DNA from: Rhizomys pruinosus
Taxonomy: Eukaryota > Chordata > Mammalia > Rodentia > Spalacidae
DNA length: 64,000 nt
Assembly (NCBI GenBank): GCA_009823505.1
Contig: VZQC01000286.1
Span: 568,798-632,797 of the forward strand
Reading direction: 5' to 3'
Position 1 is the stretch's first letter. Each line of letters begins with the position of its first letter. Below the pieces are notes generated by a model. That model ran no database searches and was not told the DNA's origin. It saw nothing but the letters and a program-made list of their open reading frames with translations. Positions 43,931 to 56,481 of the stretch are shown here, piece after piece. The translations under genes were made by a program, and so were the position numbers.

Positions 43931-44390
43931 CCTAGATTATTAGGGCTGTAAAGGATCAGGCTGTATCCCCAATGACTCGGATGACAGAGAGAGTTCTGAA
44001 GGGTTTGGGCAGAACTAAATACAAGAGATAATATCTTTGTTACTCTAATTTAATTCCTTTTTCCCTAAACAAAAATGAAAATCACTTGATTCTCAGAAGG
44101 ATTCTGTTAATCTATTTGTGAAGGGATATTATTATCAACCAATCATTTAATATTTTTTGGCCAGGACTATTTAAACTTTCACAAGATCACACACTTACTT
44201 CAAAGAAAATCCGGCTGATTGACCTTTAGTTGGAAAAATGCCTTAACAACAAAACTGTTAGCAATTGTTAACTCACATATACAATGAAATTTTAGATTCA
44301 ACGATACCTTTGTCAGAAAAATTTTAAATTACACTTATTCAATATTTAGAGGGGGTGGCATTGTGTGACTTGTGTGTGAGGTCAGAGGAC
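43931..44390. other. No supported feature
   Basis: AT-rich. A short B3-like scrap (GTGTGAGGTCAGAGGACAA) lies at 44370-44390. Confidence 0.45.
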
Positions 44391-44548
44391 AATTTTTTTT
44401 TTGTCTTTTTGAAACAGGGTCTCCCTGTAGTCCCAGCTGTCCTGGAATTCCCTATGTAAACCAGGCTGACCTTGAACTCACAAAGATCCACCTGTCTCTG
44501 CCTCTCATGTGCTAGGATTAAAGGCGTGTGCCACCACACCTGGCTATT
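44391..44548 (-). mobile_element. SINE B1, minus strand
   Basis: TTTTTGAAACAGGGTCTCCC to GGCGTGTGCCACCACACCTG. Confidence 0.9.
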
Positions 44549-45128
44549 CATCTTCTATGTTTTTGGAAGAGTTGCCATCTTTTACTCCCTGATACAAGCA
44601 CTCAACTTTATAAAATTTAGCTGAGTATACAAACCATATCAGATGCAAACATTAAATAAAGTGACGTAAATACATCAAAACAAAGGAATGGCACAAAGAT
44701 ATGCCAGGAAGTTTTCATTAAATAGAGGTTTGGATAAGGACATTAATTTCAGATAATGTGGCATTCTAGACTAAAAATATTAAAATAGAACCTAAAGTGA
44801 TTTATCCATTAAAATCTATTTAAAGTAATAAGGCATATAATAAAACTATGAGCATTGTAGAATACAATTCTCTTAAAATTTGAGGTCACAGGCCAAAAGG
44901 AAACAATGAAAAGATTTTCAACAATATAAGTTATGGGTTTAAAAAAAAGAATGCATGAAGTTTGCAGGGAAAAGGAGGGGTTGAGGGAAAGGGGAAGCCT
45001 GAAAATTAGAAAGAAGGGACTCGATCTGATTAGAACACATTATATGCACATATGAAATTATCTGATAAGGAAAATAATTTAAATAAGTCCAAATATGTAA
45101 AATAATTAATTTTTTATTTCTTTGATAT
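44549..45128. other. No supported feature
   Basis: AT-rich. Confidence 0.5.
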
Positions 45129-45298
45129 TATTAGGTTATAAAAAAGGCTGTGTACCCCCAGTCCCAGCCCCCAGATAAAACGGCACATGAGGCTTAAGTC
45201 ACGCCAGGAACAAGATTTACTTCTATTTGGAATTACCAGCAAGGGCTGCCTACAAGGGCAGCCTACAGACACGTGGTGGAACTGGGCAGCATGGCAGG

Positions 45299-45350
<52 letters not shown>

Positions 45351-45477
45351 CTGGAGCCCACCCGCTTATAGCCAGGGGGCGGGGACTTAGGTACAGAGGA
45401 AGTGGTCAGAAGATTGACAGCCTCTGAGGAAGTGGGCACCTGTGTCTCTTGGGATTCTGGGAAGCCCAGACCTAACA
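45129..45477 (-). mobile_element. Solo ERV LTR (349 bp) with GATAT target duplication
   Basis: The right end ACCTAACA is the exact inverse of the expected TGTTAGGT left end; the observed left end is TATTAGGT, one base off. GATAT lies on both sides (45124-45128 and 45478-45482). The minus strand reads a GC-box-like CCGCCCCCTGG, a CTATAAGC TATA-like element and later AGTAAATCTTG, so the promoter most likely points to the minus strand. A GA array (45303-45348) has expanded inside it. The 67-residue frame at 45187-45390 reads through that array. Confidence 0.65.
45303..45348 (+). repeat. (GA)n microsatellite inside the LTR
   Basis: About 23 GA units; CT on the likely sense strand of the LTR, just downstream of its TATA-like box. 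Confidence 0.95.
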
Positions 45478-45482
45478 GATAT

Positions 45483-47650
45483 TAAATGTAACTTTAATGA
45501 TTTTTTTTTTGTAATTCTAAGTTTCTTGTTTATTTTTAGGATTTTTTTCTTTGCTGACTTCTAGATTTTAGAATCTTTTCACATATTACCTATCAGTTTT
45601 CTGCCTGAGAACTTGTTTAAGCTTTCCTTGTGCCAAAGTATCTGGTCAGTTTTGGAAAATGGTCTGGAGTACAAAGCATGGATATGTATTTTTCTGCATT
45701 CATGTAATTGTATGTATTGGTTAGAATATTAATAGATGCTTCATTATTATGTTAATAATTCAAAATTATATATTCTGGTTAAACAAGGCTTTGCTCTCCT
45801 CAATTCTATGTTACTGTGATTTGAATGATGCAGATTTGACTTTCCCCTGGTAGCCTCAGTGGGCATTTTGTAATGTCTAGCGAAATTATTGGGTGTCGTA
45901 TTGAAACGGAAATGGAGTACTCAAGGGTGGAGGTCAGGGCTGTTGCTGAACATTCTGTGATGCACAGGGCAACTCCCCTCAAGAACTGCAGTGCCTCCAT
46001 TGACAAATGACAAGACACTGCATGTGCTTGTGGTGACATCTCTTTTCAGAGCTGGCTCTCTTTTCTTATTCCTGGCCTGGACTACCTGCTCTTAGTGACT
46101 TAGTGATGGATGCCATTGCCACCTGCATGCACCGACTTCCCCATGACCTCTGAGACAATCTCCTGAAAACTAAAGTCACATCTTCCTCTGGCTTCTTAGT
46201 GTGGACGGAAGGTGCTGGCAGTACATCCCTGTCCCTTTCATCTCCCCAGCAATTTGGTTTCCTTCCATTTGGAGATTCCCTGCCCTTCAAAGTCACCTTC
46301 TTCCCTGCAGTCTAAGAGCAATGCATCTGTTTGCTTGGCTGTGGCCCTCTGAAGTTCCTTCTCCAGAGGCTCATTACATATCCATAAGATCACTCTCTTC
46401 CTTTTACCCTCTCCCCAACCCTCTGCCAAGTACATATCACTGCAGAGAAGCTGCTGCCATAGAAAGTTTTTCTTTCCAAATCCCACTCTTCTCATTTATA
46501 TACACTGGCCCTTCCTGTCCATTTTATTTATTTCAGATTTGCACATGTTGTAAACTGCTCCATTCATGAATTGAGCTAATGATCATAATTCATTGTTCTG
46601 TTGCTGAGTGTGGGATGAGTGACATCTTTCACTGCTCCAGACTGTAAATTCTTAAAGTACATTAAAAAGTCTGTCCCCATAGTATTCTTTGACCAAGCTA
46701 GTCACAAAACCACAGCTAATTAGATGCTAAAGGCAGGCTATTGAATAATGAAGGTAATGATAACCCAGGCTGAAAAGGACTTTGGAAGGCCACAAAGCCT
46801 GTTCTCAGTGTACCCAGCAGACTGAATTATCCAAGACTGAAGAGGATATATCCAATTTTTAAAGATTTCCAGAGAGAAAAATTTGACAACCTGTTTTAGC
46901 TATTAACTGTCCAGTTATGAAATGCTTCCTTCCATATAATCTTTGCCTACTATCTCTTAAGGAATCAACATTATGTAAAATATAGAGTAATAAATTTTGA
47001 AATATGAGGTAAATTTTTCTTTATATAAAAGAAATTTATATAGCACAAGTTCCCTTCAAGTTAAGAGGATTTTTATTTTTATCTGAAGAAATTGCTAAGC
47101 CAGGACTTTCTCGGCAAGGGGATTGGAGTTCAGAATAAATGAGTAGCTTGAAAAGACGATAGATTGAATGAGGTAAGAAAAATAGTTTAATTCATTCAGT
47201 GTACTCTCAGGGTGTTACTGCACCAATGCCTTAAAATGCCTAAAGCCTTTTTAAGATGATTTATATATTGCGGTATTTATTTCTTTAAAGGAATCAACTC
47301 TATGTATTAAAATGGTATATTGTATTGTTTCCTTCATCATATCCTATAGGGCAGCTGTTTAATTATGCAGCTTTACTGGGCAGTTCTGTTTACCTCAGCA
47401 TTACGCCTTTCATTGCAGAGATGAATTTTCAAGATTTGTTCAATTTATTCAGCAAACAAGGATTGAGTCTCCTTTTGTGCTCAGGCACCATGTGGGCTAA
47501 TTATAGATTCAGAGAAGAAGATTCTGTCTTGACCTGCCAGGGAATTTAGAGTTGAACTAAGAATTTAGTCATGTAAATAAGGAAGTTTTGGAATAGAGAT
47601 CTGGATTCTATGATAGTCATTCATGTGAAATAGAATTGGCAATGTTTGGT
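45483..47650. other. No supported feature
   Basis: The longest stretch without a recognised repeat. The 46066-46569 frames overlap on both strands (46201-46569 plus; 46066-46296 and 46238-46495 minus), which suggests GC-balanced, stop-poor DNA. No start context, splice-bounded exon or domain is visible. Confidence 0.45.
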
Positions 47651-47654
47651 ATAA

Positions 47655-47880
47655 TTTTAAAAAATAATTTACTTAATACTATTTTATGTATGTGACTGTT
47701 TTGCCTTCATTATGTAAGTGCACTTGTGTGGGCAGTGCCCTTGGAGGCCAGAAGAGTGTGTTAGATCCCCTAGAAATGGAGCTATGGATGGATGTTAGCT
47801 GACATTTGCATGCTGGGAAGTAAATCTAGGTCCTCTGCAAAATCAGTCAGTGCTCTTAACTGCTGGGCCATCTCTCCAGA
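47655..47880 (-). mobile_element. SINE B2, minus strand
   Basis: TTAGATCCCCTAGAAATGG, GTGCTCTTAACTGCTGGGCC and ATCTCTCCAG in reverse B2 order. Confidence 0.85.
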
Positions 47881-48027
47881 CATGACACATAGATTTTTAA
47901 CCAGTATGCTATATGATAACATTCTTTACGAATATGCCTTTGACCCTCGGTAAACCTGGTGATAAATCTAGTCTTTATCACATATGATTTCAGATGCTCA
48001 GAATCAATTCTTCCAAATGAAAAGAAG

Positions 48028-48265
48028 GCAGGGACTGGAGAAATGGCTCAGCAGTTAAGAGCACTGGCTGCTTTTACAGAGGACCCTGGTTCACTTCCAG
48101 CACACACATGGTGGCTAACAACCATCTGTAACTCCAGTTCCAGGGGAATTTGACACCATTTTCTGACCTCTGTGGGCATTGCATGACATGCTTGTACTTA
48201 CACATATGAAGGTAATGCACTCATACACATAAATTAAAACAAAACTAATAAATAAAAATCTCTTA
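48028..48265 (+). mobile_element. SINE B2
   Basis: GGGACTGGAGAAATGGCTCA at the head to ACTAATAAATAAAAATCTC at the tail. Confidence 0.9.
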
Positions 48266-49965
48266 AAAATGTAAAAAAATCAGCCTTGAATTTTGTGATG
48301 ATTAAATGATATGAAATAGTCAAAATATTAAACAAATAACCAAGAATTGAATATATTCTTAACAAGTACTTCTGTCTTCTCTCTTTGATTGTTTAAGCAG
48401 AATTTAAGAGGCTTTCATTCTTTTTGCTTTTGAGAGAGGAGGACCCCAGTATTAAAGTTACTATTGTACACGAGAGGAGCTTCCCAAGTCATATGGCTCA
48501 GGCACTCATAATGTAGAATCTGAAGACGGCAGCAAACTATCTTTTCCTACTTACATATACCTGTCCATGCAACATTTGTCCAATGAAAAGACACTACAAC
48601 ACCCAGTCTTGAATTATATGGTTTGGCATTATAGGTCCTGGAAATTCTATAGTACATAACCATCTCCTTGTCAGAATCTGCTCTGAAGATGAGTCATGGT
48701 GGTCACAGCCATGGTGTCTAGTCATAGGTTCCCATTGCTACAGTTGTACTAGAGACTGTTTATGTCCAGAATCTTCCTATTCAGTGTGCAAGTTTCAGTG
48801 TTTGACCTCAGTGGTGGCAGCTGCCGCATTGTTATTTTCCTCGTTTGTGATGTGACTTGAATTGCTGGCCCTGGGTGGATTGCTTCAGACTCACATAGCC
48901 CTGCTGTTCATGAAGAGCTACCATGAATAACCAAACATCTTTTAATTAATCCCTTTTGATCTTCTGTTATCCACATTCTCTTTGTGTTTCTCATAGCTGG
49001 AACTTTTGACTAATAAAGAGAGTATGTTAAACATCATAATGATCTTATTTGGTTATGCTATGATGTTTTTATGCTATCAAATAAGGAAACAGCCTCCTCC
49101 TATGTTGAATAGATGTTTATAATCATCCCTTTTAAGTTGGTTCGCCTTTTTCATTTTTATGCCTTCTTAATCTTCCTTTACTATCAATTTTCACTTTTAT
49201 TAGGAAAATAACAGTGTACCAGAGCTTCCATTTTCTTGATGCTAGAGCTACATAACAAAGAGACGGATATACCTTGTAGACTTGCCAAGACCTATAATGC
49301 CATATGCAGAGAGAAAACAATTCCGATTTTCTGTTTTTGGCATGAAAACTGTCTCATTAACATTCTATTTAAAAACATAACTATTAAAATCCAAAGCTCT
49401 TTGCTATAGAAGACAATTTCTCAGTATTCTAACCAAGACTATGAAAGAGCCAGAAAGAGAATAACTCTATAACTCTTTGTTTCTTTTTTTTTATCAAAAA
49501 CAAATTGTTCAAGTTCTCATTCTAGTATTGGCATTGTAGTTTATAGTATAATAACCAATATTGCATGAAAAATCTTGCTGATAATTATAAACTCAAAATT
49601 ATTAACTGCAAAAATAGTCTAAAAGTTGTTTGGAGATCAACCAAAGCAAGGCAAATCTTCGTGGATTATAACCCTTGAAAAGAAGCACACTATATAAAGT
49701 CACATTTAAATGATTCTTTCCACTGAGGGTGATTCTTAGTTTATGTAGAATATAGGGATGTCACTCAAGCATAGAATGATATTCTTATTAAGTAGAAAGG
49801 TCACAGGTCAAAATTTGCGACTATCGGATTACGTGGAGGTTGAGATGAAAATTGTGGAAATGGGGAACTTCCAAATATATACAATTTGCTGACTCTAAAA
49901 TTCCATTTGTAGGTTTCATTCCAGGGAATATAATAGAAAGCATAGCTGAGAACTTAAGAAAGACT
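48266..49965. other. No supported feature
   Basis: AT-rich unique-looking DNA. Confidence 0.5.
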
Positions 49966-49969
49966 AAAG

Positions 49970-50168
49970 CTGGAGCTGACAAGATAAAACAATCGGTAAA
50001 GGCATCTTTCACCTAGCCTGAGCACCTGAATTTGATCCCTGAGACACACATGGGTGGAAGGAAAGAACCAAATCTTACAAGTTGTTTCTCTGACCTTCAT
50101 GTACACACACTTGCTGCACACTCGTGCACACACAGTAAATAAATTAATAAACGTTGTAATAAAAAACA
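49970..50168 (+). mobile_element. SINE B3
   Basis: CGGTAAAGGCATCTTTCACC, ACATGGGTGGAAGGAAAGAA and ACAAGTTGTTTCTCTGACC follow B3 order, with a CA-rich end and an AATAAATTAATAAACG tail. Confidence 0.75.
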
Positions 50169-50177
50169 AAAAAAATA

Positions 50178-50300
50178 AAGTGGAAAGCCCATGCTTGTAG
50201 ACCCAGCACTTGAGAGGATCAGGACTTCAAGGACTGCCTCAGCTACATGGGTGAGTTCAAGGCCACCCTGGGCTACACGAGTCCCTGCTGAAAAAAATAA
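50178..50300 (+). mobile_element. B1-family SINE, diverged
   Basis: GCCCATGCTTGTAGACCCAG to GGCTACACGAGTCCCTGC. Confidence 0.65.
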
Positions 50301-51256
50301 GATGAAGATGCATATTTTACCACATGATAAGAAGAAAGATATTGATATTTATAACCTACCCAGTAACAGGAGCTTGTTGAAAAATTCATGATTTTTCGTT
50401 ACAATCCTCAAATACCCATCCCTTATCAGTAAGGACCATTTCTGTAGGATGAGGACTAACTCTTCTCTTGAAATAAGAGTGAAATTGAAATAGATCCATC
50501 TTAAGAAGACCTGAAAATCAAGGTCCTATAGATTTGGCTGCTAAGACAGAATTCAACACTCTTCAGAGAGGACCATAACAGTGTCCAGTTTCTATAATAA
50601 ATCATCAGTAATGTCTAGTATATAATCACAAAAAGATAGACTAGAAAGAAGCAAGAAAGCACAATTCCATATATAAAGAAATGGCAAAACATGTTGACAT
50701 CTGATAATAACATTTTATTCAGTTATTGATATTAACAATGAACTTAAAATAACTACTATAATGTGATTAATAATTATAGAAGAGGATGAATAGAATAGGT
50801 AAAAAGAATTGGTATGACAAGAGACAGGAAAAAAACAATTAGATGGGGTTGTGAATGTGTTTCAGTGGTAGAAACACATTTTTTAATTAAAATTATGTTT
50901 TTGATACCCTATGCATTTTTGTATTCTTTCCAATTCATTGATGCCAAATAGAATTATTTTTACATAACCAATGTTCTTAAAGGAACTCTTTATCCATAAG
51001 TTTGTATTTTCTCTTTTAAATAATATAAAAACGGGCAGATAAAATTTTACTGCTGATAGTTTTGGATTTACAGTGGTAAATTATACTGGTTAAGATAAAT
51101 GTGTTAAATATATTTGTAACCTATCATATTATTAGCTTCCAATGGGTTTTTGGGAAAATAAACTTATGATGAGATGGAGGACATTTTTATAAAGATGTTT
51201 TATGGTAATAATAAATCTTAGAGATTTATAAAATTAAGGTTGATTTCAATGTTTTT
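50301..51256. other. No supported feature
   Basis: AT-rich. Confidence 0.5.
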
Positions 51257-51269
51257 AAAATTTATTTTG

Positions 51270-51427
51270 GAGCTGGGCGTGGTGGCACATGCCTTTAATC
51301 CCAGCACACAGGAGGGAGAGGTAGGCAGATCTCTGTGAGTTCAAGGCCAGCCTGGTCTACAGAGCAAGCTCCAGGACAGCTGGTACTAAAAGGGAGACCC
51401 TGTCTCAAAAATACCATAAAAAAGGAT
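51270..51427 (+). mobile_element. SINE B1 with target duplication
   Basis: AGCTGGGCGTGGTGGCACAT to GAGACCCTGTCTCAAAAAT. AAAATTTATTTT occurs at 51257 and 51428. Confidence 0.95.
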
Positions 51428-51441
51428 AAAATTTATTTTGA

Positions 51442-51675
51442 GACTGGAGAGATGGCTCAGTGTTTAAGAGAGCCGACTGCTGTTGCAGACAACCCGGATT
51501 CGATTCCCAACACCCATATGGTGTCTAATCTGGCCATGGTGGTGCATGCCTTTAATCCTAGCACTCGGGAAACAGATGCAGGTGAATCTCTGTGAGTTCA
51601 AGGCCAGTCTGGTGTACAGAGTGAGTTCCAGGACAGCAGGGACTGTAGGGAGACCCTGTCTCAAAAAAAAAAAAT
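51442..51675 (+). mobile_element. B2-head/B1 chimeric SINE
   Basis: The first 88 bases are a B2 head (CTGGAGAGATGGCTCAGTG to CACCCATATGGTGTCTAATC). At 51530 the sequence switches to a complete B1 head (TGGCCATGGTGGTGCATGCC) and runs to its A tail. No B2 body reappears after the B1 tail, so this is not a simple B1-into-B2 insertion. It may be a template-switch chimera or deletion product. Confidence 0.7.
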
Positions 51676-51689
51676 TATGTGATGCTTAA

Positions 51690-51750
51690 GATGTAACCCA
51701 GGGCCTCATACAGCCTAGCCAATATCCCACCCTGAGCTATATCTCCTTCC
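51690..51750 (-). mobile_element. ID-type SINE fragment, minus strand
   Basis: ACCCAGGGCCTCATACAGCC ... CCTGAGCTATATCTCC is reverse ID. Confidence 0.55.
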
Positions 51751-52115
51751 TTGAATCTTAATATTTTAATAAAGTTGAAAAATATTCGAATTGAGTTACC
51801 ACTCCATTAAATAGAATCATACATTTTATATCTATATTTGGAATATAAAGGATAAGGGTCTAGAAAATTATATTTCAGCTTCTTAATTTGAAGCATTATG
51901 AATCCACTGGAAGAAAAACAATGATCACCAATCATCCTCATTTTGATTATTTAGAATTGGTAACTGAAGTAACCTGGCTTTTAATAAGGTGTTTAATTTG
52001 CTGATTTTAATTATCGAAGGGTAAGAACTATTTGTGAATTTAATGATTACAATTAACCTTTAATGGAATTTTGACTTTTAAAATTAGTATAGTTGCCAAA
52101 GTATCATGTTTTGCA
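51751..52115. other. No supported feature
   Basis: AT-rich. Confidence 0.5.
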
Positions 52116-52282
52116 GTCTTTTTTTTTTTTTTTTTTTGTCTTTTTGAGACAGGGTCTTGCTGTAGCTCCGGCTGTCCTGGAACTAGCTATGTAGACCATG
52201 CTGGACTTGAACCCACAAAGATCCACCTGCCTCTGCCTCTCAAGTGCTGGAGTTAAAGGCATGTGCCACCACACCCAGCTTG
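52116..52282 (-). mobile_element. SINE B1, minus strand
   Basis: T tail 52120-52137, TTTTTGAGACAGGGTCTTGC to GGCATGTGCCACCACACCCA. Confidence 0.9.
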
Positions 52283-53188
52283 TTTTTCAGCCTTTTTGTG
52301 AACTAGTACAGTCTGTCTTGAATCAGTATATAAAATAATTACCGCCAATAATAAAATATATTCTTTAAACATTTGAAATAGACTACAGATATTTTTAACT
52401 TAAGCTCTATAAAACTAAAAGCAGAAATCCTATATTTGGGGGATTTTTGTTGGATAGTAATCAATTAAAATGTATAATATTGAGACTAATACCAAATATA
52501 TTACTAGTTTTATGCTTGATCTGAAAGTGTATCCCCCAAATTAATGTTATATAGTTTGTATATTTTAGAAAATTAAGGGCTCATTCTTCAGAAACTAATT
52601 TAGGTGGCAGTCACAATATCCAGAAAAAACTGGAATCCTCTGTATGAAGACCTATAAACCCTTTATAATTGCAGGCATATATATATATATTATACAGTTA
52701 TCTTTTTTTCTGCAAAATATTGGACACCTCCTCATTTTACCGAAATATACAGACCACTATTTGAAAACCTCTGCTATTCTGTTATATGTTTCCATTTAAA
52801 AGATGGACTTGGTAAGTGAGGATTTGCAGCTCAATGGTCTTCTTTAAATTATTTCTACAAGTATATCCTTCAATAATGTTGGTAGTTTTGTGAGGAAAAA
52901 ATCCCTGACTTTCAGATTAATTATGACCTTGCTTCTCAAAAAGATATGAATCCGAATCCTTACTTATAGTCTTTGTTTTTCATTTATTATCAATGGTGAA
53001 TCACTTCCATTTTCTCACTGTTCTCAACTTTGAATAACTGATGAGAACTCAGGTTAAAAAGATACCCACATAAGGTAATATTTATTCATTGGTGAGAAAG
53101 GACAGACTACAGACAAAAGGACACATGAGTCATGAAAAAAGAAATAAAGTATGTTTTTTCTTTTTACAGCACTGCCATACCACACAAA

Positions 53189-53190
<2 letters not shown>
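52283..53190. other. No supported feature
   Basis: AT-rich. Confidence 0.5.

Positions 53191-53233
<43 letters not shown>
53191..53233 (+). repeat. (AC)n microsatellite
   Basis: About 21 AC units. Confidence 0.95.
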
Positions 53234-53236
<3 letters not shown>

Positions 53237-53514
53237 GATGTGTGAATTCAACTCTCTATTGCATTATCCAGAAATATTTTTACAAACAAAAATAATCCAG
53301 GATGCGTTATTTCTATGAAGAAGTGATTATGAAAGTTTGTCTTTTGTTTGAATTTCATTGACCATTAGTTCAGTCAGTATGAACTAGACTTGAATAGTCA
53401 ATGGTATATTTGTCACATTGACTGATTTAGAAAAAAAAAACTAAATTTTTTTTGAGGGAGGAAATTATTTTGTAAGATAAAAAATACCCTTTGTTTCTGT
53501 TTAAAAATATATCA

Positions 53515-53662
53515 GATAGTCTGGGATAATGGTACATAACTTTGTTCCTAGCACTCAGGAGGCAGAGGTAAACAGATCTCTGTGAGATTGATCCAGCCTG
53601 GTCTACATAGTGAGATCCAGGCCAGCTGGGGCTACAAGGAAACCCTGTTGCAAAAACAAATG
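53515..53662 (+). mobile_element. SINE B1, diverged
   Basis: ATAATGGTACATAACTTTG, CAGCACTC-type block and CTGGGGCTACAAGGAAACCC. Confidence 0.8.
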
Positions 53663-53756
53663 TTCTCAAATCATTGTAATATCATGGTATTTAATATGTA
53701 ATTTATGGCTATCCATAAAACAAACTATGGTTTTAGCCTTCAAAATATATAAATAG

Positions 53757-53962
53757 GGGCTGGAAAGGTGGCCCAGTGGTTAAGAGCACTGGCTACTCTT
53801 GCAGAGGATCTGGATTCTATTCCCAGAAACCATTTCACATCTAACAACCATTTGTAACTATAGTTTCAGGAGATCTGATGCCTTCTGGCTTCCACAGGCA
53901 TTGTACATATGGGTGGATGTAAAGACACATACGCATAAACAAGTAAAAATAAATAATTGTAA
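53757..53962 (+). mobile_element. SINE B2
   Basis: GGGGCTGGAAAGGTGGCCCA at the head to AAAATAAATAATTG at the tail. Confidence 0.85.
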
Positions 53963-54314
53963 AATCCACTCTTATGCTGTAAGATGATATACAAATAAAT
54001 TAAACTAAAAGAAAAAATGGAATATTCATTTGGTCATTTTTAAAATCATTACACTTATAGTAAACCAGGTGAAATTTTCAGGATGTTAATATTGTAGAAT
54101 ATAAAAGCTACTTCTATGCTTTGATAGGTTTCTTTGCCATGACGGTTGCTTTTTCGTTATATGTTCACTACGTTGTGTGGTAGTGCTTAGTTGCCCTATG
54201 ACGTGAGTATATCAATTTGTTTATACCTTACTGGAATCAGGTAAAAAGATTTCAACGTGCTCTTCAATAGACATACAAAACTAGAAAATATGTCAAGTAT
54301 AAAAAGCAAGTGAA

Positions 54315-54459
54315 GCCAGGTGTGGTGGCGCACGCCTTTAATTCCAGAATTTGGGTGGCAGAGCCAGGAGGATCTCTGCGAGTTCAAGTCCAGCCTGGTC
54401 TACAGAGCAAGCTCCAGGCCAGCTTGGACTAAAGGGAGACCCTGTCTCAAAAATACCAA
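54315..54459 (+). mobile_element. SINE B1 with target duplication
   Basis: GCCAGGTGTGGTGGCGCACG to CCCTGTCTCAAAAATACC. AAAAAGCAAGTGAA occurs at 54301 and 54460. Confidence 0.95.
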
Positions 54460-54554
54460 AAAAAGCAAGTGAAAAAGAAGTGTAGATCAAAAAGAAAGAT
54501 GGCATGAAGCCAAGTGTTAATATATCAACTATTATACCATCTACTTAACTTTTA

Positions 54555-54778
54555 AAATATTTTATTTATTATTTTTATTTTATGTATATGAGTATATTAC
54601 CTGAATGTATGTAAATGCGCACATGTCATTTAATGCACACAGGTCAAAAGAGGGTGTCAGATGCCCTGGAACTGGAGTTATGAACCATTCTTAGCCACCA
54701 CGTGGGTGCTGAGAATCCAACCTGGATCCTTTGGCAGAGCAGCCAGTGCACTTAACTGCTGAGCCATCTTTCTAACTG
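54555..54778 (-). mobile_element. SINE B2, minus strand
   Basis: GATGCCCTGGAACTGGAGTT, CACCACGTGGGTGCTGAGAA and CTTAACTGCTGAGCCATC in reverse B2 order. Confidence 0.85.
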
Positions 54779-54994
54779 CAACTTCATTTCTAATTGACAT
54801 GCAATTTTAAATTGGATACTGTTTTCATAGTACACAATATAAAGGGCAAAATTAGTTGAGCTGGAGTGAGAAAGAACACAGGGCAGTCAAACTGGCATTA
54901 ACTAGCAGAAACCATATTAAAGGATAACAGGCATGCATGGACTAGCGCGGGGTTAGATGGCCTTATTTCTACAGCCTTTTGGTGCTGGTATGTG

Positions 54995-54996
<2 letters not shown>

Positions 54997-55039
<43 letters not shown>
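54997..55039 (+). repeat. (GT)n microsatellite
   Basis: About 21 GT units. Frames at 54992-55228 run through it. Confidence 0.95.
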
Positions 55040-55040
<1 letters not shown>

Positions 55041-55217
55041 TGTCGTGTAGTTTCTGGCTTCCTTTCATGGTACACCTCTATCAAATTTTCCTTAACCACC
55101 AGGAGGCTATGGTATGGCAGTATAGAAAGATGGAGGAGATCAAAGGAACAGGAAATCTCACAAGCTCCTTATCTCCTGGACTCTGGTGTGTAGTGCTCCC
55201 TGGTGGAGAATCAAGAA

Positions 55218-55255
55218 CTTTGACATAGAAAGGCTACTGATTTTCTATGTCAAAG
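55218..55255. repeat. Perfect 14-bp inverted repeat at L1 5' junction
   Basis: CTTTGACATAGAAA (55218-55231) and its exact reverse complement (55242-55255) are separated by 10 bases, where the L1 begins. Confidence 0.85.
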
Positions 55256-55621
55256 TAAAATACCTAGGAACAAACCTAACCAAAGACACCAAAGATTTCT
55301 GCAAAAAAATTATAAACCCCTGAAGAAGGAGATTAAAGAAGACATCCAAAGATGGAAAGATCTCCCATGCTCATGGATTGGAAAATTAATATAGTAAAAA
55401 TGTCCATTCTACCCAAATTAATATACAGATTCAATGCAATCCCAATTAAAATCCCTAAGACTTTCTTCACAGGCTTGGAAAAAAAAATCCTTAAATTCAT
55501 ATGGAACAACAAAAGACCCCGAATAGCCAAAGCAACCCTGAGTGAAAAGAGCAATACAAGGGGGATCTCCATACCAGACTTCAAACTATACTACAGGGCT
55601 ATCATCATAAAAACGGCCTGG

Positions 55622-55856
55622 GGCTGGAGAGGTGGCCTAGTGGTTAAGAGCACCAACTGCTCTTGCAGAGGACCCGGGTTTGATCCCCAGCACCCACATG
55701 GCGACTGAGAGCCGTCTTTAACTCCAGTTCCAGGGGAGTCTGATGCCCTCTTCTGACCTTCGTGGCATTGCACGACATGGGTGCATAGACCTACATGCAG
55801 TCAGTACATTCATACACATATGAAAATAAATAAAATAAAAAAGAATATGTTTTTAA
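55622..55856 (+). mobile_element. SINE B2 nested in L1
   Basis: AAAACGGCCTGG flanks it at 55610-55621 and 55857-55868. Full B2 with a GAAAATAAATAAAATAAAA tail. Confidence 0.97.
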
Positions 55857-56481
55857 AAAACGGCCTGGTACTGGCACAAAAACAGACCTGTCAACCAATG
55901 GAACAAAACTGAAGATCCAAACTTGAGCACATACAATTTCAGCCACCTCATATTTGACAAAGTGGCCAAAAGGACTCAATGGAGGAGAGACAGCAACTTC
56001 AGCAAATGGTGTTGGCAAAACTGGATCACCATTTGTAGAAGAATGAAATTAAACCCCTACTTCTCACCATGTACAAAAATCAACTCCAAATGTATCAAAG
56101 ACCTCAATGTGAAACCAAAAACTATGAAGGTGATAGAAGAAAAAATTGGCAGAAATCTACAAGACATAGGAGTAGGAAAAGACTTTCTAAGTCAGACAGC
56201 AGCTGTGCAGGAAATAAGGTCGACAGTTGAAAAGTGGAACCTTATTAAACTCAAATGTTTCTGTACAGCAAAAGAAACAACCAGGGAAATGAAGAGAAAA
56301 CCCACAGAATGAGAGGAAACCTTCACTGCTGATACATCTGACAGAGCACTAACTTCCAAAATATATAAACGACTCAAAAAAACAAAGAAGTAAGAAAACA
56401 AATGACTCACTCAAAAGATGGAGTAAAGAGCTGAGCAGAGACTTTACAAGTGAGGAAATAGAGATGGCTGAGAAACATCTT

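Noticed and set aside
46066..46569. Overlapping 76-122-residue frames as an exon
   Set aside because: Open on both strands together, no domain and no clear splice boundaries. A protein search or RNA data would be needed to revive it.
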